Positions 29,358 to 40,499 of a DNA stretch of 64,000 bases are shown here, piece by piece; position 1 is the stretch's first letter, and each line of letters begins with the position of its first letter. The position numbers and the translations under genes were made by a program. The notes beneath the pieces are model-generated. The model had not been told where the DNA came from, searched no databases, and worked only from the letters and a program-made list of their open reading frames with translations. The stretch comes from JAWUXM01 sp034111325 (GTDB lineage Bacteria > Pseudomonadota > Alphaproteobacteria > Rickettsiales > JABIRX01): contig JAWUXM010000002.1 in assembly GCA_034111325.1 (NCBI GenBank), forward strand, positions 1 to 64,000. Direction: 5' to 3'.

Positions 29358-31085
29358 CTATAATCTTGAATTTGCATAGACATATCCTCCTGAGATATTG
29401 TCAACCAATCCTGCTGAATTTGCTGTTACTCCTGAAATTGTCAAAGAAAGAACAAAGCCCTGAACCCCTATAGGAGCAAAACTAATAGCCGAGGCGACAT
29501 AGTTATTCGTTGCGTTACTAAATCGAAAACCAGAAACTGCATCTCCCGACATAGCGGGAGCTATACGCATAGGCATTTCGAACCTATAAGCAGCCGCCGC
29601 TGTTATAGTACTCTGCGCTGAAGCTTGCATTCCATTTGCAATAATTTTTCTGTAAAAATATAAACAATTCTTTATTTCCTCGGCATAACCCCGAACCCTA
29701 TACGGCAAATCTAAAGCCCCCTCGATTACATGACCGCCGCAAAATAAGAAATTATTGGCTATATTGTCAGAGGCATTAACTTGATTTGCTGTTGAGTGAA
29801 AATTACCTGTTTGCCACGCATCCGCCGTGGTGTGAAAAGTGCTACCAGACCCAAGAGATAAAGTAATGCTCAAACCAACACCTGTTGTATAATTCCAAGA
29901 TCCCGCACTTGGAGAAGCTATAAATAATATTGTCTTATATTCCCATGTATCAGATACATTAATTGTATATTCCCCGATATAACTACGGTCTGATCCTGAG
30001 TTTCTAGCAGAAGCACAATGAATCCCTGTTTTTGTACCCTTTACCCAAACTCCATAAAAAAAGGCTTTTTCAGAAAGGGGTTTAAAATCGTAACCCTCAA
30101 TGTGAGTGGTTATATTGGTAAAGTCCCCAGCGCCAAGCACCGCATCTGCGGTGGTGCAATCTAATTTAATAGAGTAAGGGATGTTCCGTCCCGCTTGTGC
30201 GAAAGTAGGCACATCCGTTTCTATAGAGCCTGTATGTACCATCGTGCCTGTTTTTGTATATACATAGCCGTCTGCAATATATGTAGATGTAGCCATTGCT
30301 GCAAAGCTAGCGCCATCTTGCTGCACTAAAAAATCAGGATTTAAAAGTATGTTTTCAGGTAGTATTTTTGAACTCTTTAAGAAGTTCTCGTAAGTTATTT
30401 TTCTGGTTAAATCTGAGTCTGAATTGTCCGCTATGGCTAACTGGTCAACACCTTGCAAGGTAGTAATTGCTGTTAATGCGTTAAGGAGTTGCTCTGCGTC
30501 TAACGTGCTTCTCGCACTTGCTGCATCGACATCATCTAATACCGTCTTCATGAAAGCTGTGACACTCGCAACGATAGATGAGCTTAACCCTGTTAGATTT
30601 TTTGTCTTGCCTGTTATGCCATCCCAGCCGATAGCATATCCATCAACAGGGTCTTCGCCAAATTCTGCGCCACTAAGTCCCGAGCTTTCTTTAAAAAGAG
30701 CGGCACGATCTACCCTGCCTTTTAGCTCCTTGATGTGCATCATTAGAGTATCGAAAGCATCCTCATGCGTCTCGGGGGCAAACTTTCCTTGATTTCTCAA
30801 ATCTGTACTTTGCAGATAATCCATCTTTGGAGAAATAGCAATTGAGTCGGTGGAAGCAAGCGGGTCTCCTGAAACTGGATAGGTTATACTACCAGAGCCT
30901 TCTATATTGTGGTTGGTCACGGTGTAGTCAGTATTAAGGACTTTCACAACCTCAACACCTAGAGCATCTCGCACCACAACTCGAATTTGACTTGTAGTAT
31001 TTACCTTAAATGGAAACGAAAAAGAAGTAGCGACATCGTTTCCGCTATGTATAATTCCTCCATTTGTTGAGTCCTGTATCGTCAT
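29358..31085 (-). CDS. Tail fibre with T7 gp17-like N-terminal domain
   Basis: 575 residues. Residues ~1-140 (FSFPFKVNTTSQIRVVV, VLNTDYTV, GSITYP, LRNQGKFAPETHEDAFDTLMMHIKEL) match the T7-type fibre N-terminal domain that docks on the tail. The rest is beta-rich with carbohydrate-binding-like segments. Probably the tail-attached adaptor fibre, with the 759-residue protein as a second fibre. Confidence 0.75.
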   Translation of the reverse strand: MTIQDSTNGGIIHSGNDVATSFSFPFKVNTTSQIRVVVRDALGVEVVKVLNTDYTVTNHNIEGSGSITYPVSGDPLASTDSIAISPKMDYLQSTDLRNQGKFAPETHEDAFDTLMMHIKELKGRVDRAALFKESSGLSGAEFGEDPVDGYAIGWDGITGKTKNLTGLSSSIVASVTAFMKTVLDDVDAASARSTLDAEQLLNALTAITTLQGVDQLAIADNSDSDLTRKITYENFLKSSKILPENILLNPDFLVQQDGASFAAMATSTYIADGYVYTKTGTMVHTGSIETDVPTFAQAGRNIPYSIKLDCTTADAVLGAGDFTNITTHIEGYDFKPLSEKAFFYGVWVKGTKTGIHCASARNSGSDRSYIGEYTINVSDTWEYKTILFIASPSAGSWNYTTGVGLSITLSLGSGSTFHTTADAWQTGNFHSTANQVNASDNIANNFLFCGGHVIEGALDLPYRVRGYAEEIKNCLYFYRKIIANGMQASAQSTITAAAAYRFEMPMRIAPAMSGDAVSGFRFSNATNNYVASAISFAPIGVQGFVLSLTISGVTANSAGLVDNISGGYVYANSRL

Positions 31086-31139
31086 GCCTTTATTTATTAA
31101 TGTGCAAAGTTTTACAGTATTTGCATATTAATAAAAATT

Positions 31140-34100
31140 CTATCTTTTTTTATAGAGAAAATAGTCAATTGGCTTAACATCTTCGCCACTGTTAGCATCG
31201 CCAAGAGCTTTTAACGCTATGTTCATCTGGCTTGATGGGTATTTAAAGATTATTCCGCCCGCACCATTGAGCGACCTAATAACTTGGTTAATGTCTATTT
31301 CTTCATCATTAAGTAAGTTTTCTGCGGTTTTTGCGGCTGTTTTTACTGCGCCAGATACGGCATCCAAGCCACGCAGTCCAGCAGGGCTTGCGCTAAAACC
31401 TTGAAGCCCAGAAGATATTTCACGCAACACAGGCAAGCTTGCAGCCATATTTTGCAAAGTTAGTTTAATATTCCACCATAGGGGATCTTCCTCGCTATCC
31501 TCAAAATCTGGCGCTCTACCCAGTAAAAATTCACCCACAACCGCTTCAACCCAAAAAAGCATGAGGTAATCAGAAGCAAGATGAGCAATATCCGAAGGTT
31601 TCTTAAAGTCAGTCTTTTTAGTTTGTTCATAAGCTAAATTTAATTTGGTGTTAAAGTAAGAATAAAAAACAGTGAATAGGCGCACAAAAGGCGACAACCT
31701 AGTTGCTTCACTTATTGTACCACGCTCAAATCCTGATAAATCTTTCATATATCCCGATGATTGCGATTGAATCACTGAAACATCTGCAAACTCTACCGCT
31801 TTTTTATCATTCCCTGCAAAATCATTTAGCCCCTTTTCATAAGCTCCAAGCCACGTTGGCATATCCACCATCATTTGCATCTTTACAATTGGATAAAAGG
31901 CAGCCTTAGCAATTGAGCCTCTAATTTTACCTTTTTTCTGCATCAAGCGCAAAGCGTCGTGAATATCACGGTGGAAGGTAGTTGAGCGATCACGCATAAT
32001 TTTTGACTTTTCCAATACCGCAGCAGCATTTCTATTGATCTGCATAGGGTTTCCGCCACCAAGAAACTTAGCCCAGCCACTTAGCCCATATTTATAGCCA
32101 AGCTTTACAAAAGTTTGGCTATAGCCTGTGAGCTGAATTAGTGTTGTACTTGCTTTAAATCCCATTGCTGAAATAGAAACGCCAGCTCGCAAACTATCTA
32201 ATCCACTTTCAAAGGCGGCACTAGCTAGCTTTCCGCCAATTGCGAGATCCTTTAGCCACATATCGAGCTGCTTAAAGGCGTTTATGCCCAAAGTATCAGT
32301 GATTGCCTTACGAGTTTTTGCCTTGTTGAGTATTTTAAAAGCATTTTCTAAAACATCGCCCATCGTTAGGTCTGTCACTACTGCGTTTAAATGATCGAAA
32401 AGCGGCGCAATATCTAAGCGCACAGGCTTATCTACATTGGCAACACGCTCTTTAGTATGCCCCCTGCGAGTTTGCGGGCGAGAAAATGTCTTAAATAAAT
32501 TTGATAACGTTTCACTAAGGGGATTATGCACTGTTGAGCTTAGCCTCTCATCATAACGTAATGGGTAATATCCTCCTTTAAGTGATATGGTTTTCCTGTC
32601 TTTTGTCGTTATACTAAAAGGCGAGCGTTGTACTTTTCTAGGCGCTATGCCAGTACGCCGCTTTTCCAGCTCTGCGATTTCCCCCCAAAAAGAATCTATA
32701 TAATCCCAAGTTTTTTCAATAAAGAGCCAGTCATTAGTATCAAGATAGGATAAAATAGCTTCTACTTGCTGATCACCAAAGCCTCTGCCCTGCTTTAATT
32801 TAATACGGTTATCCTCATTACCCCAGTTTAACGCCGTAACAATCATGCTCTCTTTACTAATAGAATCTTTTAGCTCTGGAATATAAACTTTCTTGTGGCT
32901 GATTCCATTTTTGTAATGCTGCTTAATGATATCATCCATAGCCTCACTTACTTCACGCAAGCGGCGAGTTTTCTTAACTTCGGCAGCGTCAATTGGCTTC
33001 ATAACGTAATCATGCATCAAGCCTAAATCCTTAAAGCCGTCCATTTGTCTAATGAATGTACGAGCTTTAATTGTGCTAAAAAAGAAGTTCTCAAATTGAA
33101 ACTTTCTATTAGCCGCTCCCTCCCTTGTGTTTAAAACCTGCTTCTTCTTAGGTAGATTCTTGTTGATGTTTTCAGATAACTTATCTGCAATATCTGCCAA
33201 TTCTTGTCTTTGCCCATCAACCAATATGCTGCGCAGATGCCTGCCTTGCGCTGCAATATTTTCTACTGTGTCGTGCAACTCCACAAACTCATCAAAGCTC
33301 ATATCTCTATAATGAGTCTTATCAGATAATATTGGCGGGACAAAGTCAGCCCCATCTTGGTTTTCTTTATCAGCTTGCCACTGGCTCAAGGCTTCACGTG
33401 TAATCCTTAGCTCCTGCTGGGGTCTTGCAGAAAGCCTATAATTGCCTAACAACTCTACGATCTTTAAGCGATAATCCTCATCTATTTTAACTTTGCCTCT
33501 AGTTTGTGACTTCTGATATTTGGCGAATTTTTGCAAAGCTTTTGACACGCCAACCCTTGCATCCGTCGCCTCTTTAAACAAATAATGGTTTAAAAGTTGT
33601 TCACGCTTATGTTTTGCAGCTTTCTCATAGTCTTTTTGACCAAGTGCCTTACCTGCTGCACGTGCAGCCCTAACCTCTGCTAAATAATATTGCGAAGGTT
33701 TTATTGCTTCATCGACTTTTTTGCGCCCAACAACTTCACGGGCTTTTTGTTTGTAAGACTCCTTAGTTTCTTTGAGCCCACCAATTTTGCGCCCAATAAC
33801 ATCAAGTTCAAAGGCGATTTGGCTTGCACGCTGTACATCCTGCATGGTTTCCAATGCTTCACGCTCAAGGCTTCCATCTCGGAGCATATCGCCATGGCGA
33901 GCAAACATCTCTTCATCAACAGATTTCTTAATTTCCGCCTTTTTATTTGGCATGTTAGCCATAGCAAAAAGCATCTCATCCGCAGAGGTGAAGCCAAACT
34001 CCTCAGCAACTATTTCAGGAGCAACGCCTTTGCCGCCCATAATTCCACTAGGTAGATATTTAACAATCTCAGGGTCAAACCTGCTTTTAATGGAGTTCCT

Positions 34101-37100
34101 ATCCATTTTATACGGCTTTACTTCGGGAGGAGTCTCTCTGTCTAAAAATGCACCAGTTTTAAGAAAGTGCACAGCACGATAAATAGGGGATTTGTTAAAC
34201 CTCTCTTCTGCTTCTTTGGTCAATTGCTCAACTTGCCCTTTCCACCACTTTTTATCCCTACGCTCTAATTGACGCAAAGTCTTGCGCATAAGTTTGTCTT
34301 TTGAGTTGTTGAGGGCTTTTTGATTGCGGGCAATATAATCTTTCTGCTCCGCCTTTGTTAAAACTTCCAAAATATCAAGATTAGGTTTAAAGAGTGGGTC
34401 AGAGCTTAGAGCTTCAATCTGCTCGTCAGTTGCCAGCATGCGATCAAAAACCTCCTTCATCTCTGGCGAGACTTTAACATTAAGATTAGATATATCCTTG
34501 TAAATCCTTGCTAGCCAAGCTTTAAAGCGTTGAAACACACTGCGCAGCTCGATTGATGGTGCTTCACCTTTGTAAAGATAAGCTTCAAAGCCACGAGCAA
34601 ACTTCTCATGCTGCTCTCTGGTAAAGTTGCCATCTTTTGAGCCGAGCCACTCAAGAGTTTTCTGCCAATCTGCTCTAATCTGTTCTGGCGCATCATCCGT
34701 AGCAACGATTTGCTTTTGCACTTCCAAAAAGAAATGTCCACCTTCATGTAACAAAGTTGATAAATCCCTACCTTCAAACAAGCTAATGACAGTTTCCCCA
34801 TCAGGTGCATTAAATTGAATTGATCCTTTTTTGTTGATTTGACCTTGATATGAAAATGCCACACCATCATCAAAAACAACAATAGCATCCTTATCTAAGA
34901 CATCTTGACTTCCCTCAACTGTAAACCCCTTCCTTTGTGCGTCGCCGAAAGTTCGTCTAACCTCTGTGTTTCTAGCCTCGATCTCGCCAGCAAGGTTTCT
35001 ATATTTTGTTTGAGCCTTTTCTATTAGATCTAAAGGGTCGATATTAACCTTGTCTACTAAAGTCAGCTTCCTTTTCATAATATCCTGATACTCGCCCGTC
35101 CCGACCTTCTCTCTCAATTGCTCGTTAAGAAAGCTAATCTCTTTTTCTATTTCAGATATTTCCTCCCTCATTTCCGAGTAAAATTTCTTAGGGCTTCCGC
35201 CAGAAGCAAAGCCCTCTTGACCCTGTATAGCATGTTGCACTTCGTGCATTAAATAGCCTATAGCCTGCTCTTTGTCCTTAACGACGATGGTAATTTCGGG
35301 GTCACGACCAAATTTTTCTGCATCGCTAGGAGTTCCTTGTCTAAAAAAGGCGTGGGGCTCACTTATTAATTTATCAATCGTAATTTCAACTTGAACCCCC
35401 GCCAGTTGTGGGTAGGCAGCTTCCAGCTTGTCGTGTTCCAGAAGGTCAAACAACATACCAATTCCATATTTAGCATTGCCTTGATTGCGGAGTCCTTTTA
35501 TTTTTGCCTCATTATCGCTTATTTCAAAACGCCAGTGTTTATCTACGCCTTTAAACCAACCCGTTTTTTTACGCACTTCCTCTGCATCCTCTCCTGCCTC
35601 AAGCTTCTGTGAGGCTGTTTTTAACGTGAACAAGTCAGCGGTCTTTGCACTAACTCCTGCGAATTGGTAAAGAATATTAGGATCGTTCGGGTTGAAAGTT
35701 CCTTTGTTTTCTACAGATTTGATTTGGGTTGGAAACCAAGCAATATAAACATCACCCTCACCTTCTTGGAAGTCTTTTACTTTAATACCATCAAAACCAA
35801 GAGTATCACGAACAGCTTGGGGAACTGTCGTTTTATCACCAACAACATTTGATAGTTCGGAAATTTGGTCTACTGCTGTGTCGCTTCCCTCAAGGATTGA
35901 TTGAGCTACTTCTTTTATAGCTTGTGCTTTTGATAAAGAATATGTATCAACAAAATTTGATAAAAACGAATCTTTATAATCAGTAATCTCATCGCTAAAT
36001 TTCTCAATCTCAATATCAACTATTTTATTAAGAATGGATGATGTTTGCTTAATATTGAATGGCTTTTGTTTGCTGTCTAGTGGTTTTTGCATTGATAGAT
36101 AAGCCTCTACCATAGAACCACCCTCGTTTTGATAGCCTTTAGCTATATCTTTATTGTTGGTTAAATAAAATCCATACCCTTCCGCCGTTGCGTTGCTTCC
36201 AACTTTCTTAATATCAAATGTATCAAACTTAGTATTGCTGCCGTGATAAACAACCAAAGGCTCACCCTTCTCATCAACTACCTTTGAGTCACCAAACCAT
36301 TTTTTGAATGATTCAGCTCTTATGTGATCGTCATGTGATTTTGGCTGGCTAAATGTCTGATTTTCCACCTCTGCAATCGCAGCTTTAATTTCAGCATTGC
36401 TTGCCTCATAAATATCAACACCTAGCTTGTCTAACTCTTCGATCAGTTGGTTGTCTGAATCTTGCTGCGTTTTCTCATCTACACTGAGAGCTTGTGATAT
36501 GTCAGTGCCGCTTTGTTCTTCTCGGATAAGCTCTAATAAATAATCCCTATCGACATAAAGCCCGTCCTCGGAAGCTGTAGGCTCTACATTAGGAAAAGAG
36601 TCTCTAAACTCCGAAAGGGCAATATTATCAATTTCATTTAAATTGTTTCCACCGTCCTCAAAAAGCCCGCCTCGCTGCTTCTTGAAGAGTCCTTTTGTGT
36701 TTTTATCATTAATGCCGATACTCTCAAGCTCTCCCGCTAGAGAGCTTCCACTAATAACACCGCCTCTGGATTGAATGAGTTTTAGCAGTGGTTTTTGAGC
36801 TTTCTTACTTGGCTTATTCATAGCCTTTCTTATACGATCAAGCTCTAAGTCAAGATTATCAACCTTAGAATATTTTTGCGCTATACCTCTTTTTTCTTCC
36901 TGCGCTGCTTGGATTTTCAAACTATCAAATGCTTTTTGTAAAATTTGTTTACCATCTTCACCTGATCTTTGTGATTGGCTCTCATAGAAAGCTCTAAATG
37001 CTGTAGAATAAAGTCTCGCACTCTCTGGGGTTAAGCCTGCTTTAGTAATTTGATCTTCAATATTTCTTTGGATCTCTGCAGCTTTATTTAGCTCCTCTGC

Positions 37101-38780
37101 TACTTGCCCTGACTCTTCATATTCACGCAATATGTTGTCATTATACAACTCTGACAATTCTTCATCCGTTAGCGTCTCAGGGTTGAGTTTTAACAACCCT
37201 TGTAGTTCAGACATTTGTTCATTTTGCGCCATTGCTGAGATGACTTTATTAGCAGGCAAAACAAGGTTTCCCCCTAGATCTAGAGCCTCTTCTATCTGTT
37301 CCTTAGCCTCTGGTACTTTGGCGTAAAAATCGTTCAGACTTTCATCAGATTGGAAGAATTCTTTAAACTTGCTGGCATCAACATAAAGCTTTTGATCTCC
37401 TAAAGTCTCGCTAGTAACCTCTTCAAATAATTTAGGATTGCGCTTGAAAACTTTGCTGTTTTTAACCTTGTCAACCAGCTCTGATAAGCTGTCTTGATCT
37501 TGCTTAAATTTCTGGTTAGCGATATTGCTTTTCACTGCACGGTCAATCACCACCCCAGTTGTGGCAAATCCTGCGCCACCTTGCGCACCTCTTACCCCCG
37601 CTTCCGCCGCTCTATCAAACGCCTCTGCTACATATTCAATGAAAGTTGGCACTTCGCCATCTCCTGCTTGGAAAGCTGTAAAGTCTTGCTCTGAAATCTT
37701 GTTAGCAACAAACTTAGCGGATTCGCCCATTACTGAATTGATTAACTCTTGCGCCGCCTCTGTTGTTCCCTCACTGATAATAGCACTTCCTATCTTTTGG
37801 AATGCGTCTTTTGCCTTTTGGTTGCGTAATAATTTTTTGACGGACTCCGTGCTAAATTGAGCAAAGAGCTTGTCACCGCCAGGAAAAGCCTTAGCTATCG
37901 CTTTTGCGCCTGTTCGCTCAAGTAAGCCGTTTGCTATTCCTACCGTTAATGATGCGCCTCTTGCTATGCTAGGGTCTAGCTTTTTTCCCTGTTCGTCCGC
38001 ATAATCTGAAAACTCAACCATCGCAGCGCCCAGCTCTTGCTTCATAAATTGCAAGGTTAAGGCGGGTGCAAAACTTCTAGCAAAGCCTGTGGTTGCTCCT
38101 GTTGCCGTACCAATCCCTGGTACTGCTGATCCTACACCTGCTCCAACTACTGCGCCGCCCAATGACAAGCCTGCCGCATCTTTTATCGCTTCAAACATAG
38201 GCACGGACATTTCCACGGTTGCGCTAGGCACTCCCTCCACGAAGCCTATATCGTAATCTTTTCTCTCAGTCTGCTTAATAAGATTAAGGCTATTTTGCTC
38301 TACGGGAGATAAGTCACTGCCAAAAAACATTTTTGTGCCAAGATCAGAAATATCACGATTTTGCACAGAAGCTTGTGCAGATTGCTTTAAATCACGTGTC
38401 CAACGCTCAAAATAAGATAAATTCTCAATATCATCATGAATCGCAGAAGCTTTGGCGGGGTCTTTTAACTGCTTGCTGGTGAGCGGAAATTGATTAATTA
38501 GATTGGCAAAGTCTAAAGATTCGAACTCTGTACGCTGCTTTATTTCATTCTCCCTTGCCCTAATAGTTTGAAAGGGCAAATTAGTATCTTTGGCGAGTGA
38601 GTATTGCCTTGCGGAGCTTTCAGGATTGTTTTTAATGGCATAATTCATGCTCGCACGAATATCACCATCAGCCACAACGCCATCTATAGCATCGCTATAA
38701 TCAACATTATCATCTTTCTTCGGAGGCTTTTTATCACCGACCACTTGGTTAATGGCATCTGAATAATCAATATCAGGCAT
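31140..38780 (-). CDS. Giant polyvalent internal virion protein (ADP-ribosyltransferase-like and zincin-like regions)
   Basis: 2546 residues, the largest gene in the window. The N-terminal part has short repeats (DYSDAI twice), an alanine/glycine-rich stretch (~210-240) and long helices. Around residues 815-1010 lies an ART-like region (VVYHGSNTKFDTFD with H846, then EGYGFYLTNN). Two HExxH motifs follow: H1179-E-V-Q-H1183 and H1345-E-G-G-H1349. The remaining ~1100 residues are helical, with many charged heptads and few hydrophobic segments. Position after the gp14/gp15-like genes matches the T7 gp16 slot (ejected internal core protein). Enzymatic activity is inferred from motifs only. Confidence 0.8.
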   Translation of the reverse strand: MPDIDYSDAINQVVGDKKPPKKDDNVDYSDAIDGVVADGDIRASMNYAIKNNPESSARQYSLAKDTNLPFQTIRARENEIKQRTEFESLDFANLINQFPLTSKQLKDPAKASAIHDDIENLSYFERWTRDLKQSAQASVQNRDISDLGTKMFFGSDLSPVEQNSLNLIKQTERKDYDIGFVEGVPSATVEMSVPMFEAIKDAAGLSLGGAVVGAGVGSAVPGIGTATGATTGFARSFAPALTLQFMKQELGAAMVEFSDYADEQGKKLDPSIARGASLTVGIANGLLERTGAKAIAKAFPGGDKLFAQFSTESVKKLLRNQKAKDAFQKIGSAIISEGTTEAAQELINSVMGESAKFVANKISEQDFTAFQAGDGEVPTFIEYVAEAFDRAAEAGVRGAQGGAGFATTGVVIDRAVKSNIANQKFKQDQDSLSELVDKVKNSKVFKRNPKLFEEVTSETLGDQKLYVDASKFKEFFQSDESLNDFYAKVPEAKEQIEEALDLGGNLVLPANKVISAMAQNEQMSELQGLLKLNPETLTDEELSELYNDNILREYEESGQVAEELNKAAEIQRNIEDQITKAGLTPESARLYSTAFRAFYESQSQRSGEDGKQILQKAFDSLKIQAAQEEKRGIAQKYSKVDNLDLELDRIRKAMNKPSKKAQKPLLKLIQSRGGVISGSSLAGELESIGINDKNTKGLFKKQRGGLFEDGGNNLNEIDNIALSEFRDSFPNVEPTASEDGLYVDRDYLLELIREEQSGTDISQALSVDEKTQQDSDNQLIEELDKLGVDIYEASNAEIKAAIAEVENQTFSQPKSHDDHIRAESFKKWFGDSKVVDEKGEPLVVYHGSNTKFDTFDIKKVGSNATAEGYGFYLTNNKDIAKGYQNEGGSMVEAYLSMQKPLDSKQKPFNIKQTSSILNKIVDIEIEKFSDEITDYKDSFLSNFVDTYSLSKAQAIKEVAQSILEGSDTAVDQISELSNVVGDKTTVPQAVRDTLGFDGIKVKDFQEGEGDVYIAWFPTQIKSVENKGTFNPNDPNILYQFAGVSAKTADLFTLKTASQKLEAGEDAEEVRKKTGWFKGVDKHWRFEISDNEAKIKGLRNQGNAKYGIGMLFDLLEHDKLEAAYPQLAGVQVEITIDKLISEPHAFFRQGTPSDAEKFGRDPEITIVVKDKEQAIGYLMHEVQHAIQGQEGFASGGSPKKFYSEMREEISEIEKEISFLNEQLREKVGTGEYQDIMKRKLTLVDKVNIDPLDLIEKAQTKYRNLAGEIEARNTEVRRTFGDAQRKGFTVEGSQDVLDKDAIVVFDDGVAFSYQGQINKKGSIQFNAPDGETVISLFEGRDLSTLLHEGGHFFLEVQKQIVATDDAPEQIRADWQKTLEWLGSKDGNFTREQHEKFARGFEAYLYKGEAPSIELRSVFQRFKAWLARIYKDISNLNVKVSPEMKEVFDRMLATDEQIEALSSDPLFKPNLDILEVLTKAEQKDYIARNQKALNNSKDKLMRKTLRQLERRDKKWWKGQVEQLTKEAEERFNKSPIYRAVHFLKTGAFLDRETPPEVKPYKMDRNSIKSRFDPEIVKYLPSGIMGGKGVAPEIVAEEFGFTSADEMLFAMANMPNKKAEIKKSVDEEMFARHGDMLRDGSLEREALETMQDVQRASQIAFELDVIGRKIGGLKETKESYKQKAREVVGRKKVDEAIKPSQYYLAEVRAARAAGKALGQKDYEKAAKHKREQLLNHYLFKEATDARVGVSKALQKFAKYQKSQTRGKVKIDEDYRLKIVELLGNYRLSARPQQELRITREALSQWQADKENQDGADFVPPILSDKTHYRDMSFDEFVELHDTVENIAAQGRHLRSILVDGQRQELADIADKLSENINKNLPKKKQVLNTREGAANRKFQFENFFFSTIKARTFIRQMDGFKDLGLMHDYVMKPIDAAEVKKTRRLREVSEAMDDIIKQHYKNGISHKKVYIPELKDSISKESMIVTALNWGNEDNRIKLKQGRGFGDQQVEAILSYLDTNDWLFIEKTWDYIDSFWGEIAELEKRRTGIAPRKVQRSPFSITTKDRKTISLKGGYYPLRYDERLSSTVHNPLSETLSNLFKTFSRPQTRRGHTKERVANVDKPVRLDIAPLFDHLNAVVTDLTMGDVLENAFKILNKAKTRKAITDTLGINAFKQLDMWLKDLAIGGKLASAAFESGLDSLRAGVSISAMGFKASTTLIQLTGYSQTFVKLGYKYGLSGWAKFLGGGNPMQINRNAAAVLEKSKIMRDRSTTFHRDIHDALRLMQKKGKIRGSIAKAAFYPIVKMQMMVDMPTWLGAYEKGLNDFAGNDKKAVEFADVSVIQSQSSGYMKDLSGFERGTISEATRLSPFVRLFTVFYSYFNTKLNLAYEQTKKTDFKKPSDIAHLASDYLMLFWVEAVVGEFLLGRAPDFEDSEEDPLWWNIKLTLQNMAASLPVLREISSGLQGFSASPAGLRGLDAVSGAVKTAAKTAENLLNDEEIDINQVIRSLNGAGGIIFKYPSSQMNIALKALGDANSGEDVKPIDYFLYKKR

Positions 38781-38783
38781 TTG

Positions 38784-40490
38784 CTAACCTCTCAGCTTAA
38801 TTGTGTAAATCTTCTTTATCTGCTCATCAGTTAAAGCCGCATCTGGGTTTTTATCCTGCACCTGTCTGATGATAGTTTCACGGATATTGTCAGGCACAAC
38901 GACATCTTGGAAATCCTCCTCCCCATCAAGCTCAAAGCGGAATTTCTCCCTACGCCTTCCCCAAAAACCCTTGTCAAAAGCTATCTCTTCGGTCATGCGG
39001 TCAATCATTTGCTCAACTTCACTCCCTTTAGGTTTGCGTTTACTATCATCAACAAAGGACTGTATTTGCTCATCAAGCTCACGGAAGAATAGAGCGGTCT
39101 TCTCCTTATCCTCACTGCTAACGCCCTTTGCCGTGCTAGTCCTGATACCTATAGCCTCCAACCTTTGTTTGCCGATTGCGTTATATGTGCGCACCTGAAC
39201 TTGCCTAGAGCTATCATTGTTAATTAACTCCTTCTGCCGTTCGGCAAAATATTCAAAGTCTTGCTCGTTCAGTTGATTAGCGTATTTGAAAAGATTCTCG
39301 TTTTTAAATTTCTTAGGGTCGCTCACATACATATCTTTCAAATCAGCATGGGTAAGTAGGCTAGAATTATCTGGCGCACCATCCGTTGCAAACTTCTCAA
39401 TCTTTTGCTTTTCGTCGCTATCTAGTGCAGTCCATAGCTCAAGAGGTATTTGCTCAGGCTTTACATTTTGATCAACAATCAACTTCCACGACTCGGCAGA
39501 AGCTAGCTCTTTTTTTCTTTGCTGTGCAGATTTTGGCTCATTCCAACTTCTTTTAACCCTTGCTTCGACCTGATCTCTCAATGCTGCATCCTTGATTGAG
39601 CGTGCCATGTCTAGCTGCTCCCCCTCATCTTTGCCGCTACTCGCTATTTTATCAAATTCGCTTTGTGATTTAGCACGCACCGAACCATCTTTAAGTAAAG
39701 AGTCTATCTGGATTTGATTTAAACCAGTGATACCTTTCTTGTTCTTTTTGTAATATTCCTGAGCCTGATCAACTCTGCCACTACTAGCTAATTTTTTAAT
39801 AACCCCAGTATGAACCCGATCTAAGGCTGCGCCCATTTTTTCTTTTACTATCTCACTCCTTGAGGCAATCATCTGCTCTCCTGCGTCCTCTCCAACGCTA
39901 GGGATAGCGCTTTCTACCGTTTCGTTGATAATGGTGATATTATCTTGAATTGCATCAGGGTTGTTGAAATTTTGGACTGCATCATTAATCGAGTTGTTGA
40001 GCAAGGCGGTTGCCTCTTCTGCCTTGTAAGAATTTCTTTGCGTAATTTCATGGCGTGCCGAACCGTTAAGAACAGAGTTCCTTTTAACCGAATAGAGCCG
40101 CTCCAACTTTTCCACTGCACCTGGGCTAAGTTCAGAAGTGCGCTTTGAATAAGAAGCTTCTAAAGCCTCCTCTGAATCTTGATAAGAGTTGAGAGCTTGC
40201 GCACCCTTCTTTGCATAAATACCCTTTTTAGAGTCAAAGTGGCTTTGCCTTACATCGTCATCTATGCCATTCATCGCTTTGAAAGCATCAGCCTTTTCTT
40301 GCTCATCAACGATCTTAGAGGCGACTGCTGATCCCTGCTGCAAAGCCTTGCCAATCTGCCCTATGTTGCGAGCTTTCCTTGCGCCAAAAGCATCTGGCGA
40401 TATGTTGAACCTCTGAAAAGGCACGGATGCATTATTGCTCCGTTGAAATCCTATGCCTTGCTCTGCTGGTGATGGTACTTTTATAGCCAT
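38784..40490 (-). CDS. Internal virion protein (T7 gp15-like position)
   Basis: 568 residues, almost entirely helical and charged, no membrane segment. N-terminus rich in PSPAEQGIGFQRSNN, a pattern seen in podovirus internal core proteins. It lies between a gp14-like protein and the giant gp16-position protein, 3 bp from the latter. By analogy it is ejected into the host with the DNA to build the trans-envelope channel. Confidence 0.7.
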   Translation of the reverse strand: MAIKVPSPAEQGIGFQRSNNASVPFQRFNISPDAFGARKARNIGQIGKALQQGSAVASKIVDEQEKADAFKAMNGIDDDVRQSHFDSKKGIYAKKGAQALNSYQDSEEALEASYSKRTSELSPGAVEKLERLYSVKRNSVLNGSARHEITQRNSYKAEEATALLNNSINDAVQNFNNPDAIQDNITIINETVESAIPSVGEDAGEQMIASRSEIVKEKMGAALDRVHTGVIKKLASSGRVDQAQEYYKKNKKGITGLNQIQIDSLLKDGSVRAKSQSEFDKIASSGKDEGEQLDMARSIKDAALRDQVEARVKRSWNEPKSAQQRKKELASAESWKLIVDQNVKPEQIPLELWTALDSDEKQKIEKFATDGAPDNSSLLTHADLKDMYVSDPKKFKNENLFKYANQLNEQDFEYFAERQKELINNDSSRQVQVRTYNAIGKQRLEAIGIRTSTAKGVSSEDKEKTALFFRELDEQIQSFVDDSKRKPKGSEVEQMIDRMTEEIAFDKGFWGRRREKFRFELDGEEDFQDVVVPDNIRETIIRQVQDKNPDAALTDEQIKKIYTIKLRG

Positions 40491-40499
40491 ATTTCCTCA

